A stretch of DNA of 64,000 bases. It comes from Hermatobates lingyangjiaoensis. Its lineage: Eukaryota; Arthropoda; Insecta; Hemiptera; Hermatobatidae. Location of the stretch: positions 977,001 to 1,041,000 of the forward strand of contig JAPFBL010000239.1 of NCBI GenBank assembly GCA_026182355.1, read 5' to 3'. Under the pieces are notes generated by a model. It worked only from the letters and a program-made list of their open reading frames with translations. It was not told the origin of the DNA and made no database searches. Below, piece after piece: positions 1 through 11,940 of the stretch; position 1 is the first letter of the stretch, and each line of letters begins with the position of its first letter. A program made the translations under genes and the position numbers.

Positions 1-1143
1 TCCCCGCCAAGTAAGGTAAAGCATTACAGCGATTTGTATAAGCCTCCTCCAACGCCTTTTATCTAAGAACAATTAACTTAAATATACCTAGCTGCTAGTT
101 TAATTGTAATTATTATTGAACTTTGGATATGGTATAAGCATTATGCAAGTCGTTTATATATACAACTTAATTGGAATTATTAGTAAGCCTTATGAAACTC
201 TATTTAGAAATAAGTGCTAGTATATCTTATAATAAAAACTAATAATATATATACTCAACAAGGCGACATACCAGAGATTGTCAGTATGTATTTTCCTTTG
301 ACCTAGATCTTCAGATCGAGAAAGGTTACACCCATCAGTTCTGAGCCCGTTCATCAAATAGGTTCATCAAAAAAAAACTTGAATATAGCAAATATAATAT
401 CTTTAATGAACCCTAAAATTTGACTAACAACTAAAATACGCAAAGTATAAATAATCTTCGTAATAATTCATTCTTGCAAGCAGCATTGAATGTACCAGAT
501 TGTAGTGATGTCATGTTTTGAAGTAATACAGTTATGCAAAAACTCGCAGTTACTTTGAAAACGACACAATGACTATTCTTATAAAAGTTAACTGTAGATG
601 GTCAAGGATACCTGAACAGTGAATTATGTGGAATAGACCGTATGATGACTGCTAGGGTACACAAGGTTCATTAGACCTTGTACTAGGGTACTTTCCGGCT
701 GAAGGAAGAAGACTCTGCCCAGTGACCAAGTAATCCACTCCTGTCTGTCTTGCCACACGACTGCACACTCAATGTTAGCCCACATTCGTTCATGAATCCA
801 AGACACTGTGTCCAACTATGCTGGCTTCAGTCCAAACAGAAGTTTGGGTAGACTCAGATCAGTCCTAAGTCATTCTAGAGAAAAACCTTCACCCGCAAGT
901 GGCTTACAAGAGCACTGCTGACATCACTAGTATGGATCAATTTTCTAAATACTGTTCCAATCGGCTTTGGACCAACCAGATCCCTGCTGTCTTCACTAGT
1001 ATGGATGGATCTGTTTTCTAAACACTGAATTTGTTAGTCATTCCATACAGTCCTTGTTTGAAAGATATGCCCTCATTTATGAAAAAGTTGGACATTTCTG
1101 TTGTGTTCAGTAATAATGGTAACAAGTATTCGATCAGAAGAGA
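1..1143. other. Intergenic, no gene seen
   Basis: AT-rich sequence without a recognisable gene. An imperfect direct duplication of about 40 bp (around 916-955 and 985-1028, sharing CACTAGTATGGAT) is the only structure noticed. Confidence 0.5.
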
Positions 1144-1242
1144 ATTTATTACCTATTAGTCCAGTTATACTGTTGACCATTTATTACCTATTAGTCTAGT
1201 TATACTGTTGACCATTTATTACCTATTAGTCCAGTTATACTG
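1144..1242. repeat. 35-bp tandem repeat, 3 copies
   Basis: Three near-identical 35-bp units beginning ATTTATTACCTATTAG; the last is slightly shortened. The copies differ by one C/T change. Confidence 0.9.
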
Positions 1243-1299
1243 TTGAAATTTCAACTCTTTTATTCTGACCGCTTGTTTCTTGTTCTTTATTGACCTTTG

Positions 1300-1307
<8 letters not shown>

Positions 1308-1352
<45 letters not shown>

Positions 1353-1394
1353 TATATATATATATATATTATATTATATATATATATATATATA
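1308..1394. repeat. (CT)n then (TA)n microsatellite
   Basis: A (CT)n run passes directly into (TA)n with interruptions. Its right end abuts module A, the usual arrangement in this window. Confidence 0.9.
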
Positions 1395-1395
1395 A

Positions 1396-1514
1396 AGATT
1401 TCACATAAACACGTGAAACAACAATCAATGATCAAACCACAATAAGAAATGGGAAAACAAGACTAAGATCTTTCAACCGTAACAAGCGGTCTTCGTCAGA
1501 GTCAAAAACCCAAC
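1396..1514 (-). mobile_element. Module A (PLE terminal segment, hammerhead-like)
   Basis: Read on the minus strand it gives GACT, CTGACGA, a hairpin, GAA, AGATCT, T, AGTC, followed by the conserved ATTGTGGTTTGATCATTG and a CACGTGTTTATGTG segment that ends at (TA)n. This is the full-length form of the commonest repeat here. The link to Penelope-like elements comes from the copy of the same layout upstream of the reverse transcriptase at 45.1 kb. Confidence 0.8.
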
Positions 1515-1851
1515 AATATTTGCATACAAGAAGATTTGCTGCCGATTAACACCAGTATATATATATACAATTAAAAGAAACGGTCCAGCGGAAAAGTCCG
1601 CTAAAAACACACCGAAAGACACAGACATAACTCACATCGATATTTCGACCATCGTTGTCATCAGGAGGTGACGACCTCCTCCTGATGACGACGATGGTCG
1701 AAATATCGATGTGAGTTATGTCTGTGTCTTTCTGTGAGTTTCCTTCGTTTTGAATTTATTTTATTTAAAAAAGTCCGTTGGACCGTTTCTTTTAATTGTA
1801 TATATATATACTGGTGTTAATCGGCAGCAAATCTTCTTGTATGCAAATATT
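1515..1851. mobile_element. Module B inverted pair (palindrome)
   Basis: Two arms (about 1515-1668 and 1675-1851) are reverse complements at their outer and inner ends and diverged in between. Each carries a hammerhead-like core: CTC, CTGATGA, hairpin GAC/GTC, GAA, ATAT, C, GATGTGAG. Both arms contain an internal (TA)n. A related fragment lies near 60.3 kb (shared GAAGATTTGCTGCCGAT). Confidence 0.8.
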
Positions 1852-2016
1852 GTTAAAAGTAGCAGCAGCTTCTGCTCTCACGATTTTTGAGCTGGTGGCT
1901 TTGCTCTTGCGAGCAATTCTTCTATCTTGTGGTTGGAGCTAGATAGAAAAATCTCCCACAAGATCGAGACCGCCAGCCCAAAAATCGTGAGAGCAGAAGC
2001 TGCTGCTACTTTTAAC

Positions 2017-2019
<3 letters not shown>
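1849..2019. repeat. 171-bp palindrome, unrecognised
   Basis: Arms of 41 bp at 1849-1889 and 1979-2019 are perfect complements (for example AGCAGCAGCTTCTGCTCTCA). A second, inner hairpin pairs ATCTTGTGG with CCCACAAGAT. It overlaps the end of the preceding palindrome by 3 bp and is followed by (TA)n. It has no CTGANGA core. Confidence 0.8.
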
Positions 2020-2058
<39 letters not shown>

Positions 2059-2276
2059 GTTCAAACCACAATATGAAAACGGGAAAAAAACTAAGAACTT
2101 TCAACCGTAACAAGCGGTCTTCGTCAGAGTCGAAAACCCAACTGATATAAATACTATGTTGGGTTTTTGACTCTGACGAAGACCGTTTGTTATAGTTGAC
2201 AGATTTTAGTCTTTTTTTTTCACTTCATATTGTGGTTTGATCATTGTTGTTATTTCAATTGTTTATGTGAAACCTT
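2059..2276. mobile_element. Module A inverted pair
   Basis: A minus copy (2059-2149) and a plus copy (2155-2276) face each other. The minus copy has AAGAACT where AGATCT is usual. The plus copy has CTGACGA and a mutated GACAGATTT after the hairpin. Both look decayed. Confidence 0.8.
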
Positions 2277-2280
2277 TATA

Positions 2281-3697
2281 TACATACACGCGCACGCAAA
2301 CAAACACACAGCCCACTTAATTATTCTAAATATAAATTATTAACTTCATCATTTAGTATACAACAATCTACAATCAATAAATTATCTTACTTCTATACTG
2401 TTTTACAAACAAAATGTTAAGTTAAGTTGATAGCTCCCTTCTTCTGAATTTTAATCGATGGTTGCCTGAATAACTAAATATAAGCACTTTTTACAAAAAA
2501 AAAGAAGAAAAATCGTTGTCTCATTACTAAGGAAATGTCTTTCTTGAAAGATTATTGTCCCTTATGAAAAGAAATCATGTAATCTGTTTTTTTTTTTTAA
2601 CTTTGAAGGAAAGGAAAATACATTGGACTTAAATGCCTAAGATGAGAATTTTATCTTGTTTAAAAGGGGAAAAAGAAAAGATGTGGAAAATATTTGGAAA
2701 TTAAGGGTGGAGGGTAGAAAGTGAAGGGATGGTACTTTATGAGAAAGGGGTTGAATAAGCCTCAACTGAGGTAACCCCATTAGAGAGGCTCTCTCTCTCG
2801 CTCTCTCTCACTCTCACCCCCTGAAGAACCCTCATCACCAGCAGTCTTCTATTTCATTTCCGATTTATTCAGATTAAAATCCCTATTGGTTGTTGCAACA
2901 AAGCAATGATAAACTTTGGTGAAACACTTGGCAAACGAACTTTGTTCCGTATACATCAACCACACGCACAATCCTCTTTGTGTTCTCTCTTGCACTCGCA
3001 CAAAACATACTTTAAACTTCCTTATTTTTAGATTTCACTTCACTACTGTAAAACCATACTAATCATAACTGCAAATTCCATATTTTGATTTCCATCTTTT
3101 GAGAACACTGGATTGTTTGCAGACATTTTTTTCATTATTTGTGTATGGGTAGATGTGTATCCACAAAGTTTGCAACCAATGTAAATCACACTTTTGATTG
3201 AGCTTTATAAATTTTTGTATCTAATTATCACTCGGTTAGACAAATAACTAAAAACTTTTTCTTTTTGGTAAGTATGAGGCATAGAAATCGTACTTATTGT
3301 GGAACCATCAGTACATTATGGTTTCATGCAAATGCTTGGTTCTTAACATGGTGCACATGGACCCCTGGATTATGAACTGCACAGAGGATTACTGAAAAAA
3401 GATAGTATTTTTTCTCAGAGGGCAAGCGATTGTGATTTACACAAGGAACTCTACACTCGGTAACCATTGCCTGTGTATAACCTCACATTGTCAACCTACC
3501 TTTTCCAGTTTTCACAAAATTAGCACGTTATAATGTAAAATTTAGTGTTTATTGATTTATCAATGTTCTTGAGTTATATTCTAGTTATGTATAATTTTGT
3601 TATGTTTTTTTTGTACCGCTATAATCCTTGATAATGGTTAGTGAGGACCAAAACATGTCGGATTATGTAAATAAAAATTTTCGTTAACTAATATATG

Positions 3698-3699
<2 letters not shown>
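2281..3699. other. Intergenic, no gene seen
   Basis: AT-rich sequence with a short (CT)n tract near 2788-2812 and homopolymer runs. No coding or structural signal recognised. Confidence 0.5.
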
Positions 3700-3737
<38 letters not shown>

Positions 3738-3900
3738 TTTGACCTGAGTGAGATATGCAGATAGAAATAGATAGAGAGAGAGAAAAAGAGGGGAAATAGA
3801 GTCATTTGACCTGAGTTAGATATATAGATAGATACAGAGAGAGAAAGAGAGGGAGTGATAGTGTCATTTGACCTAAGTGAGATGAGAGGGAGAGAGTGGG
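3700..3900. repeat. (GA)n and ~65-bp minisatellite
   Basis: A (GA)n run is followed by three units that each begin GTCATTTGACCT (about 3734, 3802, 3862), separated by GA/GATA-rich spacers. The open frame on the other strand is only the translation of the repeat. Confidence 0.85.
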
Positions 3901-4795
3901 AAGTGGGATACATAACTCATATCTGCATTTTTAATAGACAAGTTTGTTTAGCAATATTACAGTTGAAATCATTGCTTAATAAAGTCATTGTTAGTTCAAA
4001 ATGTATGTAAAACTATTTAAACCGTTTCATAACAACGGATTGAGAATGTATTTCTAATTCCAATACCGTTGACCGTATTGATCGAGCTTGAAGGATCGTT
4101 TATTAAAAGGATTGCTTGTTATTAATCAATGAATAAAGCATTATAATAAATTTTGAAATACTCCACATAAATATGACAGAAAATGCTAATTATGTGTTAC
4201 GTTAGAAGTAATGCTTGAGTAATGTGCGATGGGACCTTTAATGGCACAGGGACACGTTATGACATAAAGCACGCCCTTTAGTCTAATCTACAACACACTG
4301 TCCTCGAGTCTCATTTCCAAATAATAAAAAAAAATATGTTCTCAGAAAATTTTATTCGTTTCAATAACTTTTTGTTTCGAAAATAAAATAATAATAATAG
4401 TAATAATGACGATAAAACGTTTTTTAAAGAAGTAATGTTAAATTACGTTTTACAGAGGAACGATTGTCACCTCCTCGTTTGTACCCCTGCCAAAATACCC
4501 CCCCGTTCATCTACCCAGAAACCCAAATCCATAGGTAAATGGCCATTTCTTTAGTTATGCTTTACAGGTTAAAGAAGACAAACCAATAATAGCTTCACAT
4601 TCCGAAAAACATAGGAATTTAGTGATATAATAAGTCTATAAGTTAAAGTATCAATTTATTGTGGGGATAGTTAAAATGAAAATCAAACGTGGGGGTTATA
4701 TTTTAATTTTCATTCATTCAATTTTCATCATTAACTGAAAAGTCTATAATTTTATAAATAACTAGCACAATACGCGCCATTACCTGGCAATGTAT
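3901..4795. other. Intergenic, no gene seen
   Basis: Unique-looking AT-rich sequence; nothing recognised. Confidence 0.5.
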
Positions 4796-4858
4796 TTCAT
4801 AATTTATCCTCTCTCTCTTACTCTTTCACTCCTTTCTCGTTCTCTCTCTCTCTCTCCC

Positions 4859-4909
<51 letters not shown>

Positions 4910-5868
4910 CTCTCTCTCTCTCCCTCTATTTTTCTCTTCCGCTTTCTCACTTTCTTTCTCTCTTCTCACTATCATGCTGTCTCCTTTCTTCTCCCTTCCT
5001 CCCATTCACTCTAACTCACTCTCTATGCTCTCTCATTCCCCCTCTCTCCCACTTCATTTTTTCTCTCTCTCAAGCACTTTCTCTCACCTCTCTCGTTCTT
5101 CCTCCTTCCTCTCTCTCTCTCTCTCTCCCTCCATTTATTTCTCTCCTCTCTCGTTCTCTCTCTCCCTCCATTTCTCTCTATCGCTCTCTCACTTTCTTTC
5201 TCTCTTCTCACTCTCACGCTGTCTCCTTTCTTCTCCCTCCCTCCCTTTCTCTCTCATTCTCCCTCTCTCCCCCTCCATTTTTCTCTCTCTCTCACGCACT
5301 TTCTCAAACCTCTCTTTCTCTCTCTCTCTCTCTCTCTCCCCTCTCGTTCTTCCTCTCTCTCTCTCTCTCTCGCTCTCTCTCTCTCTCTCCTTCCATTTAT
5401 TTCCCTCCTCTTTCTTTCTCTCTCTCCCTCCATTTCTCTCTATCGCTCTCTCACTTTCTACTCTCTTCTCACTCTCACGCTGTCTCCTATCTTCTCCCTT
5501 CCTCCTTTCTCTCACACTCACTCTCTCTCTCCTCTCTCATTCTCCCTCTCTCCCCCTCCATTTTTCTCTCTCTCTCACGCACTTTTTCAAACCTCTCTTT
5601 CTCTCTCTCTTCTCTCTCGTTCTTCCTCCCCCCTCACGCTCCTTCTCTCTCTCTCCTTCCATTTATTTCTCTCCTCTTTCTTTCTCTCTCTCCCTCCATT
5701 TCTCTCTATGGCTCTCTCACTTTCTACTCTCTTCTCACTCTCACGCTGTCTCCTACCTTCTCCCTTCCTCCTTTCTCTCACACTCACTCTCTCTCTCCTC
5801 TCTCATTCTCCCTCTCTCCCCCTCCATTTCTTTCTTTCTCTCTCTCTCCTCTCTTCTTTTCGCACACA
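4796..5868. repeat. ~1-kb polypyrimidine (CT-rich) tract
   Basis: Almost pure C and T on the plus strand with locally repeated blocks: TTTCTCTCTATCGCTCTCTC and CTCACGCTGTCTCCT recur about 240-300 bp apart. The 304-codon Ser/Leu-rich frame across it, and the Arg/Glu-rich frames on the other strand, are translations of low-complexity DNA and are not called as genes. Confidence 0.9.
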
Positions 5869-6440
5869 TATGTATAACTTATAGATGAAATCAATAAGGT
5901 TAACTGATTTCATAATGTTCCTTCTCAAGATTGTGAACACCCTTAAGGTTTATCGAGAAAGGGTGTTTTAAAGAATTAGACCCGTGTGCGTGGAGGCAGG
6001 TTTGATTACGAAGATCTTTCTAAAGGAAAGTCAATAGTGAAGAAGGCTTTTTATTTAAAAGGGCCAGACACGTGTGGTCCTGAGTAGAGAGGTCGCAATA
6101 ACCCTGTTGATAAATCATAAGGCACCCCCTTTCATCCTGCTGATTACCAGATAAGCAAAAACCAATACTGTAATTTATGACAAGCCATTATGCTGTGCAT
6201 CTCAAATAAATTTTAAGGGCTTTCATAGGGGTGCCATGATTGGGTTATTTCCATCTGTCTCCACAAATCAAATAGTATACACAATGTCTCGACAAACTTG
6301 ACATAAAGAAGGTCATATTTTCACTAGACAGTCGCTTCAGAAAGGTCATTTGAAAGAAGTCAAAATCAAAAATATTCTTAAATGAGTTGAATGAATAACT
6401 TTCTAGTAAAAAAAGTCTAAATATTCTATCTTTATTACCT

Positions 6441-6443
<3 letters not shown>
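5869..6443. other. Intergenic, no gene seen
   Basis: A short hairpin (AACACCCTT with AAAGGGTGTT, about 5937-5970) is the only structure noticed. Confidence 0.4.

Positions 6444-6498
<55 letters not shown>
6444..6498. repeat. (TA)n microsatellite
   Basis: About 27 TA dinucleotides, adjoining the decayed module A pair to its right. Confidence 0.95.
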
Positions 6499-6501
<3 letters not shown>

Positions 6502-6647
6502 AATAATGATCAAATACCATTATGAAATGGAAAAAAAACTTAGATCTTTGAACCGTTACGGTTGAAAGATTTTAGTCTTTTTTTTTTTTATTTCATATTG
6601 TGGTTTGATTATTGATTGTTATTTCTCATGTTTATGTGAAATTTTGT
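6499..6647. mobile_element. Module A inverted pair, centre deleted
   Basis: Minus half 6505-6557 and plus half 6553-6647 retain the outer parts (ATTGTGGTTTGAT, GTTTATGTGAAAT). The CTGANGA cores are lost, so the halves meet at the hairpin remnant. Confidence 0.75.
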
Positions 6648-6675
<28 letters not shown>

Positions 6676-6679
<4 letters not shown>

Positions 6680-6728
6680 TTCACATAAACACGTGAAATA
6701 ACAATCAATGATCAAACCACAATACAAT
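6676..6728 (-). mobile_element. Module A outer fragment
   Basis: Only the (TA)n-proximal end remains, TTTCACATAAACACGTGAAA through AACCACAATA. The ribozyme-like core is absent. Confidence 0.8.
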
Positions 6729-6769
6729 ACACACAATAGGGTTGACAGCTAGCGGATAGTTATTTAGTC

Positions 6770-7002
6770 TTTCTTACTGCACTCCTTTGTTTCCCCAAAC
6801 ATCCCTTCATGGACATTAGTTCTTTCCTGCGCTTTCACCCTTTTAATATACCACTCTTCCCTCCCACTCTTCTCAACCCCTCACCAGATTTTTTCTGCAT
6901 CTAGTGTTTCAGTTGGGTTTTTGACACTGACGAAGACTGCTTGTTACGTTTGAAAGATTTTAGTCTTGTTTTCAAATTTTCATATTGTGGTTTGATCATT
7001 GA
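6770..7002 (+). mobile_element. Module A with longer upstream part
   Basis: The core reads GACA, CTGACGA, hairpin, GAA, AGATTT, T, AGTC, then ATTGTGGTTTGATCATTG and (TA)n. Upstream it continues with CAACCCCTCACCAGAT and GCATCTAGTGTTTCAGTTGG, also found beside the copies at 38.2 and 38.5 kb. The family therefore extends at least 60 bp 5' of the core. Confidence 0.75.
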
Positions 7003-7020
7003 TATATATATATATATATT

Positions 7021-7118
7021 GACTCGTGTTTCTTCCTTCAACATGAGGAGATCTTTCTCACTTCTTCCTCTCTTCTAGTCTTCTCCTGATGACGAACAAC
7101 AGTTCAAAAGATTGAATT
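7021..7118 (+). mobile_element. Hammerhead-like module O (single copy)
   Basis: A (TA)n-flanked stretch ends with TCTC, CTGATGA, the hairpin GAACAACAGTTC, then AAAAGATTG. It resembles modules D and K in layout, but the stem I complement is weak. Confidence 0.45.
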
Positions 7119-7296
7119 TAGTAAGTTAACGAATTTAAAGCTGGTCTGCTCCAATTTACGAACAACATGTTTTATTAAAATACACGGGATGTAATTTAAA
7201 ATGTTTACGTAAGGACTTGCTGCCATCATACACAAATTTATATATATATATGTATATATAACAGATTCAATAATATATCGACCGTTTGATAGAATA

Positions 7297-7738
7297 GGTG
7301 TGTTCTCTAATCGGGGTTCGGTCAATTTTCCAGGATAAAAAATCAAACTCTCGTTGCCAACGTTTCGGTTTTATTTAAAACCTTTTTCATTTGTTGAGGT
7401 TATTTGTAATGTTATCTTATTAGTCTAGTCGAAGGTTTTGTCCGGCTAACATTGTTGTTCCTTTAAATAATGTAAATTTCATTTTCTTAGTTAAAAAATT
7501 CTTACTTCTGTAAGTAATATTGTTTTATGTATCTCTGAAATATTTCTGCTTGTAATATTCATGAGTTGTAACAATCCATTTTCATATTGTGTATATGTTT
7601 GATGTTGATATGTGATTTCTTATTATTCTTTGTTTGTAGGCCTATGAAAAAGGTTTTAAATAAAACCGAAACGTTGGCAACGAGAGTTTGATTTTTTATC
7701 CTGGAAAATTGACCGAACCCCGATTAGAGAACACACCT
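7297..7738. mobile_element. Module C inverted pair
   Basis: Minus copy 7297-7393 and plus copy 7636-7738 flank a 240-bp spacer. The plus reading is GCC, TATGAAA, hairpin AAGGTTTT/AAAACC, GAA, ACGT, T, GGCAACGAGAG. The core TATGAAA departs from CTGANGA, so this is the most diverged group. The minus copy spans the 80-codon frame near 7104-7346, which is not a gene. Confidence 0.75.
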
Positions 7739-7754
7739 ATATATGTATATATAT

Positions 7755-7947
7755 ACGTTTCTAGACCCAACTCATGGGACTCCAACCGTCGCTTCACAAG
7801 AGCTCTTGGTGTCCCTATCTCAACTCTCCTGATGACGGTTCAACCGAAAATTAGAGACAGTAAGTGTGTTTGTTCCTTAGTTCTGTGTTTGTGATTCACC
7901 GTGAAACGTTGTTGTCCTTTTGGATCGTTTTCCTGTTTACAATATAT
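7755..7947 (+). mobile_element. Module D (PLE terminal segment, hammerhead-like)
   Basis: Clear core: CTCTC, CTGATGA, hairpin GGT-TCA-ACC, GAA, AATT, A, GAGA, followed by AGTAAGTGTGTTTGTTCC and a tail GTCCTTTTGGATCGTTTTCC before (TA)n. TCTC pairs with GAGA as stem I. One unpaired C lies between CTGATGA and the hairpin. Other copies lie at 20.7, 20.9 and 34.1 kb. Confidence 0.75.
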
Positions 7948-10103
7948 ATACATATATAATTCATTAAAGACAACGCCATATGTAGAGACAACTTTTTTAA
8001 ACCTTTTAAGTAATCACACCACTTCTTGCTACACTGCTGTCTTCAATACGGTGTAACATGTCACCTAAATTATTCGCTGTAACATATTTCAATTCCTCAG
8101 GAATCATCCTCATACTTAGTGTAACAATTCAACTTCTTTTCACTTTTAAAATATTTGAACTTGTTTAAAAACATAAACTTATTAATAATTGACAAGTCCT
8201 TATTGCTTGGACATTGGTATCCGGGGTTGTTTGAATCAGGATATCAAACTCTCGTAGAGAGATGTTGAAATAGCGGACTGTGTGGGTCACTTGTTATTAA
8301 TCATTAATCAGCCGACTTTTGATTAATGATAAACTCATAAGCTGGAAACCAGAACAGTAATCTACATTTGTACTCTTGTTGGCGGTGTTACATCATTCAT
8401 TTAAAAATTAGGTGTGAAGAGGACATTGGTAGAAAGAAAAAAATGTTGTAAACACTTTTCTAAGCCAATATGAAAAATAAAAGAAAGAAAGCCTGTTAAG
8501 GTTTTGTGGACACCCGATACTTAGGCAAAGACAGCAGTTTGAAAGGAAAAGTGATGCCCGTAAGCTGATTGAGGAAGACCTTTGCTGGCTTCGAGTAAGC
8601 CTCACTTAGCCTTTCAATTTAATAAAGCATTTAAACTTTGAAAAATTGTCCTTCTCCTCTCTTAAGCGAGCCGCTCTATTGTTCTTCTTACAATGATTTC
8701 TTAATGGACACAACAAATTTTATTAAGCAACAAACTTAAAAGATTTGCGTGAAAAATCTTAGATGCCGCATGCTTGTTTCCATTTCTGTGTATGTTTTCA
8801 ATATGATGTTTAAGGACACTTTCACTTAATAAAAGTATACGTTTGCACTGTATTACATGTATCTGTGTAATATTTACATTTTACTGATATAACATAAATC
8901 TAAAGGGAAAACACTTGGCTTGAGACAGGCAGTACCTCTGCCTCAAGGAAGCATCTTATCTGCTCCTATTTTCTCATGCTACTCTATTGTATGTCAGTAA
9001 ATCTGACTTGTGAATCAGTAGAAACCCAAACCATACTGTATGTCACTCATCTACATTGACACTATAAGTTCCTTATGAGTAATCTCGATTTCTATGACTT
9101 AATGTGTAAGTAACTTAAATATCTCAAATAGTAATCTTGATTTCTATGACTTAATGTGTAAGTAACTTATACATCTCAAATATAAATAACATTAGCCAAC
9201 AAAAAAAAATTATCACGGAGCCTAAGATGTTTTAACAGTTTTTAACTAATTTAAGTTCGCTGATTCCAGAAATACTGTCGTTTTTTAGTTTTTATGCTAC
9301 GGTTTACCCCCTCTCTGTTAAAAGGCGATATCTACAAAAAAAAAAACAGACAAATCGAAGAAACAATATTTTTATTTAACTTTAAGACACATATTTATTA
9401 ATCACACCAAAATATTTCCAATACGTATACAAATATATATGCATACATTTGTATTTCAATGGATATTCCCAGTAAGTGTAGCAAAACACATTTGATTTGT
9501 TTAAGGAATGTTGTCTAGGATAGAATGTAGCTATGCTTAATTTTAAATCCAAAAATCTGCAACGCAAGTAAAAGTTTTAAGGTTTGTGATGTCATAATCG
9601 TTTAACATAGGTCGGAATAACAACCTTCATTTGTAATTATGACGCTAGTATGTATTTAGAAGTACGCCTAATTTACAGGTAAAAAAAGTTATTAAATAGC
9701 AAACATCTCAATAACTTGACTTGTTGAGAAAAAAATTAGTATTTTTTTTTTAGAATTGATACCCGAAATTAATCTAAATCAGTTTAGAAACCTTGAGCTC
9801 CAAAACATGTGTTGACCAGTGTAATCAATATATAATAACAAAAACAGTATATTTAAAACAGATATTTTTGTATTTATTTATAAAAGTAGTTGTAATAAGA
9901 CCTAAGACATTGGTAAAGGTAAGAAACAGATTAGGTGATAAATAATGTTAATAAATAATGAGATAGATAGAATGGGAGCAATTTTAACGGGCACCAGGAA
10001 ACCTGTTTGGCTGCTATTCAGAATCTCACCTCCCCATTCACCGTCTAGTTTGCTGTCATAATAATTCTGTTTCTAGTTGAAACTGACTCGTACATAGTAG
10101 AGT
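7948..10103. other. Intergenic, no gene seen
   Basis: Long AT-rich stretch. It holds one 52-bp direct tandem duplication (see 9078-9181) and otherwise nothing recognised. Confidence 0.5.
9078..9181. repeat. 52-bp tandem duplication
   Basis: Two adjacent copies beginning AGTAATCTCGATTTCTATGA and AGTAATCTTGATTTCTATGA; they differ at a few positions. Confidence 0.9.
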
Positions 10104-10410
10104 TAATCTATGTTTATAAAAAGCCAAATGTTTTGTCCTGTGTGTTTACACTTTAGAAATGGACCACATCACATCCGATTTAAATTCTATGGGTATCATC
10201 ATCTTGCAATCAACTATTTATATTAAAAACGATTAAATCATTTGTTATCGCAAAGTTTTAAGTAAATTTTGATTTACATGTTTTGAGGAATCCTTGTTTC
10301 ATTTTTGAAGTTATGTTGATGATGTCTGCAGTTGTGTGGAAGAGTGGGTGAATATTCAAACCATTTCTCATCACGCTACAGGTCACACTGTTTGATGAGT
10401 CATTTTCATG

Positions 10411-10451
<41 letters not shown>

Positions 10452-11155
10452 ATCCTTTACTGATGAGAGATGCCTTTGTAGTGATGATGTGCCATATTGT
10501 CTTTAAGAATTATTGCATAACAGAAAGACAGCATTTGAGTTTAGACAATGTTTCTTCCTCCTAAACTCTGTAATCTCCTCATTTATATTAAACTAATAGT
10601 ATCTTTAACTGAATAAAAATAAGATTTTTTTCAAATATAAACGTTATTTTTTTCAACTCTATGGCAACACTGCTTACGATATCAATCTGTTTTTTCCAAT
10701 GATTCAAGCAACTTAATGCTTCATATTTGTATTGTCTTAGTATGGATACATCCTGAACTTACCATATTAGAAGACTAATATAACATTAATAATGATAAAA
10801 GGTTGAGTTCTAACTGTAATAAACTGTCAGATTGTTTCAGAACAATGATTCCAATTTCGTTCTATCTGATCAAATGGATATAGGCACATTAAAACAAATG
10901 AAGTCATTACTATGATTTATCTATGATTTTGATAATACAATAGGCTACACAATAGCCATTTTAAAATAAAACCAAAACTAAGTTAAATGTATTAATTAAT
11001 TCAGTTTAGGCAAACAAATGATTTAACCGTTTTTAATATAAATAGTCGATTAGATGAGTTTGCAAGATTATGATACCCATCGCATTTAAATTGGTTTTGA
11101 TTGGTTCATTTCTAAAGTGTGAACAGACACTCTGTGTGTTTTATAAACATAGATT
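10104..11155. mobile_element. Inverted-repeat element, ~1.05 kb
   Basis: Arms 10104-10246 and 11013-11155 are imperfect reverse complements. Shared blocks include AATCTATGTTTATAAA, CACTTTAGAAATG, GGGTATCAT and ATTTATATTAAAAACG. The spacer holds (TA)n at 10413-10449 and no transposase frame. It may be a non-autonomous DNA transposon or two opposed retroelement fragments. No target duplication was identified. Confidence 0.55.
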
Positions 11156-11275
11156 GATGTTATGTTTACTTTCAATAAAGTTGAATGTAGCAGTCTAAAT
11201 TTTGTTGTTTACAAAAAAAATTTTTCTTTTCTCTTTTTTTTTAAACGATACCTAACTTTTACTATATGTATTCAG

Positions 11276-11400
11276 AAAAAAATCACAATTAAACACATGA
11301 TGCAATAAATGAAATCCAAAACCACAAGGAAAAAGAAAAATAAAAATAAATTAATGTTCTGTGGCCTTTCACTTTATGTCATCAGAGAGTAAACAAAGAA
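11276..11400 (-). mobile_element. Module Q (PLE 5' segment, hammerhead-like)
   Basis: Read on the minus strand: ACTCT, CTGATGA, CATAAAGT, GAA, AGGCCA, C, AGAAC. It continues through CCTTGTGGTTTTGG and GCATCATGTGTTTA to TGTGATTTTTTTCTG. The same order of blocks precedes the PLE frame at 45.19 kb, so this is a solo 5' segment of that family. No coding sequence follows it here. Confidence 0.65.
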
Positions 11401-11784
11401 TGAAAAAAGAAGGTAACTACCACTTTTTAGTAAATAAATACTTCGAGATACACCACTGAATCCATTTCACTTCATGTGCCTGACTGGATATTGATCAATA
11501 TTTTCTAATCACTCTAAAATTCCTAATAATATATGTGGGTTTATACAGTTTTTTTGTGTAAATCCTATTGTTTTCGGATAGTACTGAAACGATGGAATGA
11601 TTCATCTTTATTTATGTCTAAATGGTATTACCAATCCCCTTTTCTGGTCATTCTAAGAAGATCAACATTTTTACTACATATTTCCTTTATATGAGTTGTA
11701 AAAATTAACAAACCTTTTGTATATTGAATGAGGAAATTTAAAAAAAAAGGAGAACTATTATGTCTCACTTGCAAACTCTTGACC

Positions 11785-11789
<5 letters not shown>
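11401..11789. other. Intergenic, no gene seen
   Basis: AT-rich; nothing recognised apart from the following (TA)n. Confidence 0.4.
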
Positions 11790-11830
<41 letters not shown>

Positions 11831-11940
11831 TTTAACACAGAGAAAAGAACACAGAAAGACACTACAGAACTTACTTCGATATTTTGACATCCGTCGTCAT
11901 CGTGAAGAAGTGCGAAGTACTCGCGTTAGTACTATAAATA
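11790..11940 (-). mobile_element. (TA)n plus module K
   Basis: A (TA)n tract (11790-11829) is followed by module K on the minus strand, with GTGTTCTTTTCTCTGTGTTA at the (TA)n end. The core region reads GATGACGACGGATGTC followed by AAAATATCGAAGT. It is close to the copies at 22.25 and 44.1 kb. Confidence 0.75.

Noticed and set aside
1666..1690. Rho-independent-style terminator at the palindrome centre
   Set aside because: Not meaningful in a eukaryotic genome, and the hairpin is part of an inverted module pair.
4974..5888. 304-codon Ser/Leu-rich open frame
   Set aside because: It is the translation of a polypyrimidine tract; the opposite strand gives equally long Arg/Glu frames.
7297..7393. 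Classical hammerhead in module C
   Set aside because: The position of CTGANGA reads TATGAAA; only GAA, ACGT, T and the GCC/GGC stem fit, so activity is not claimed.
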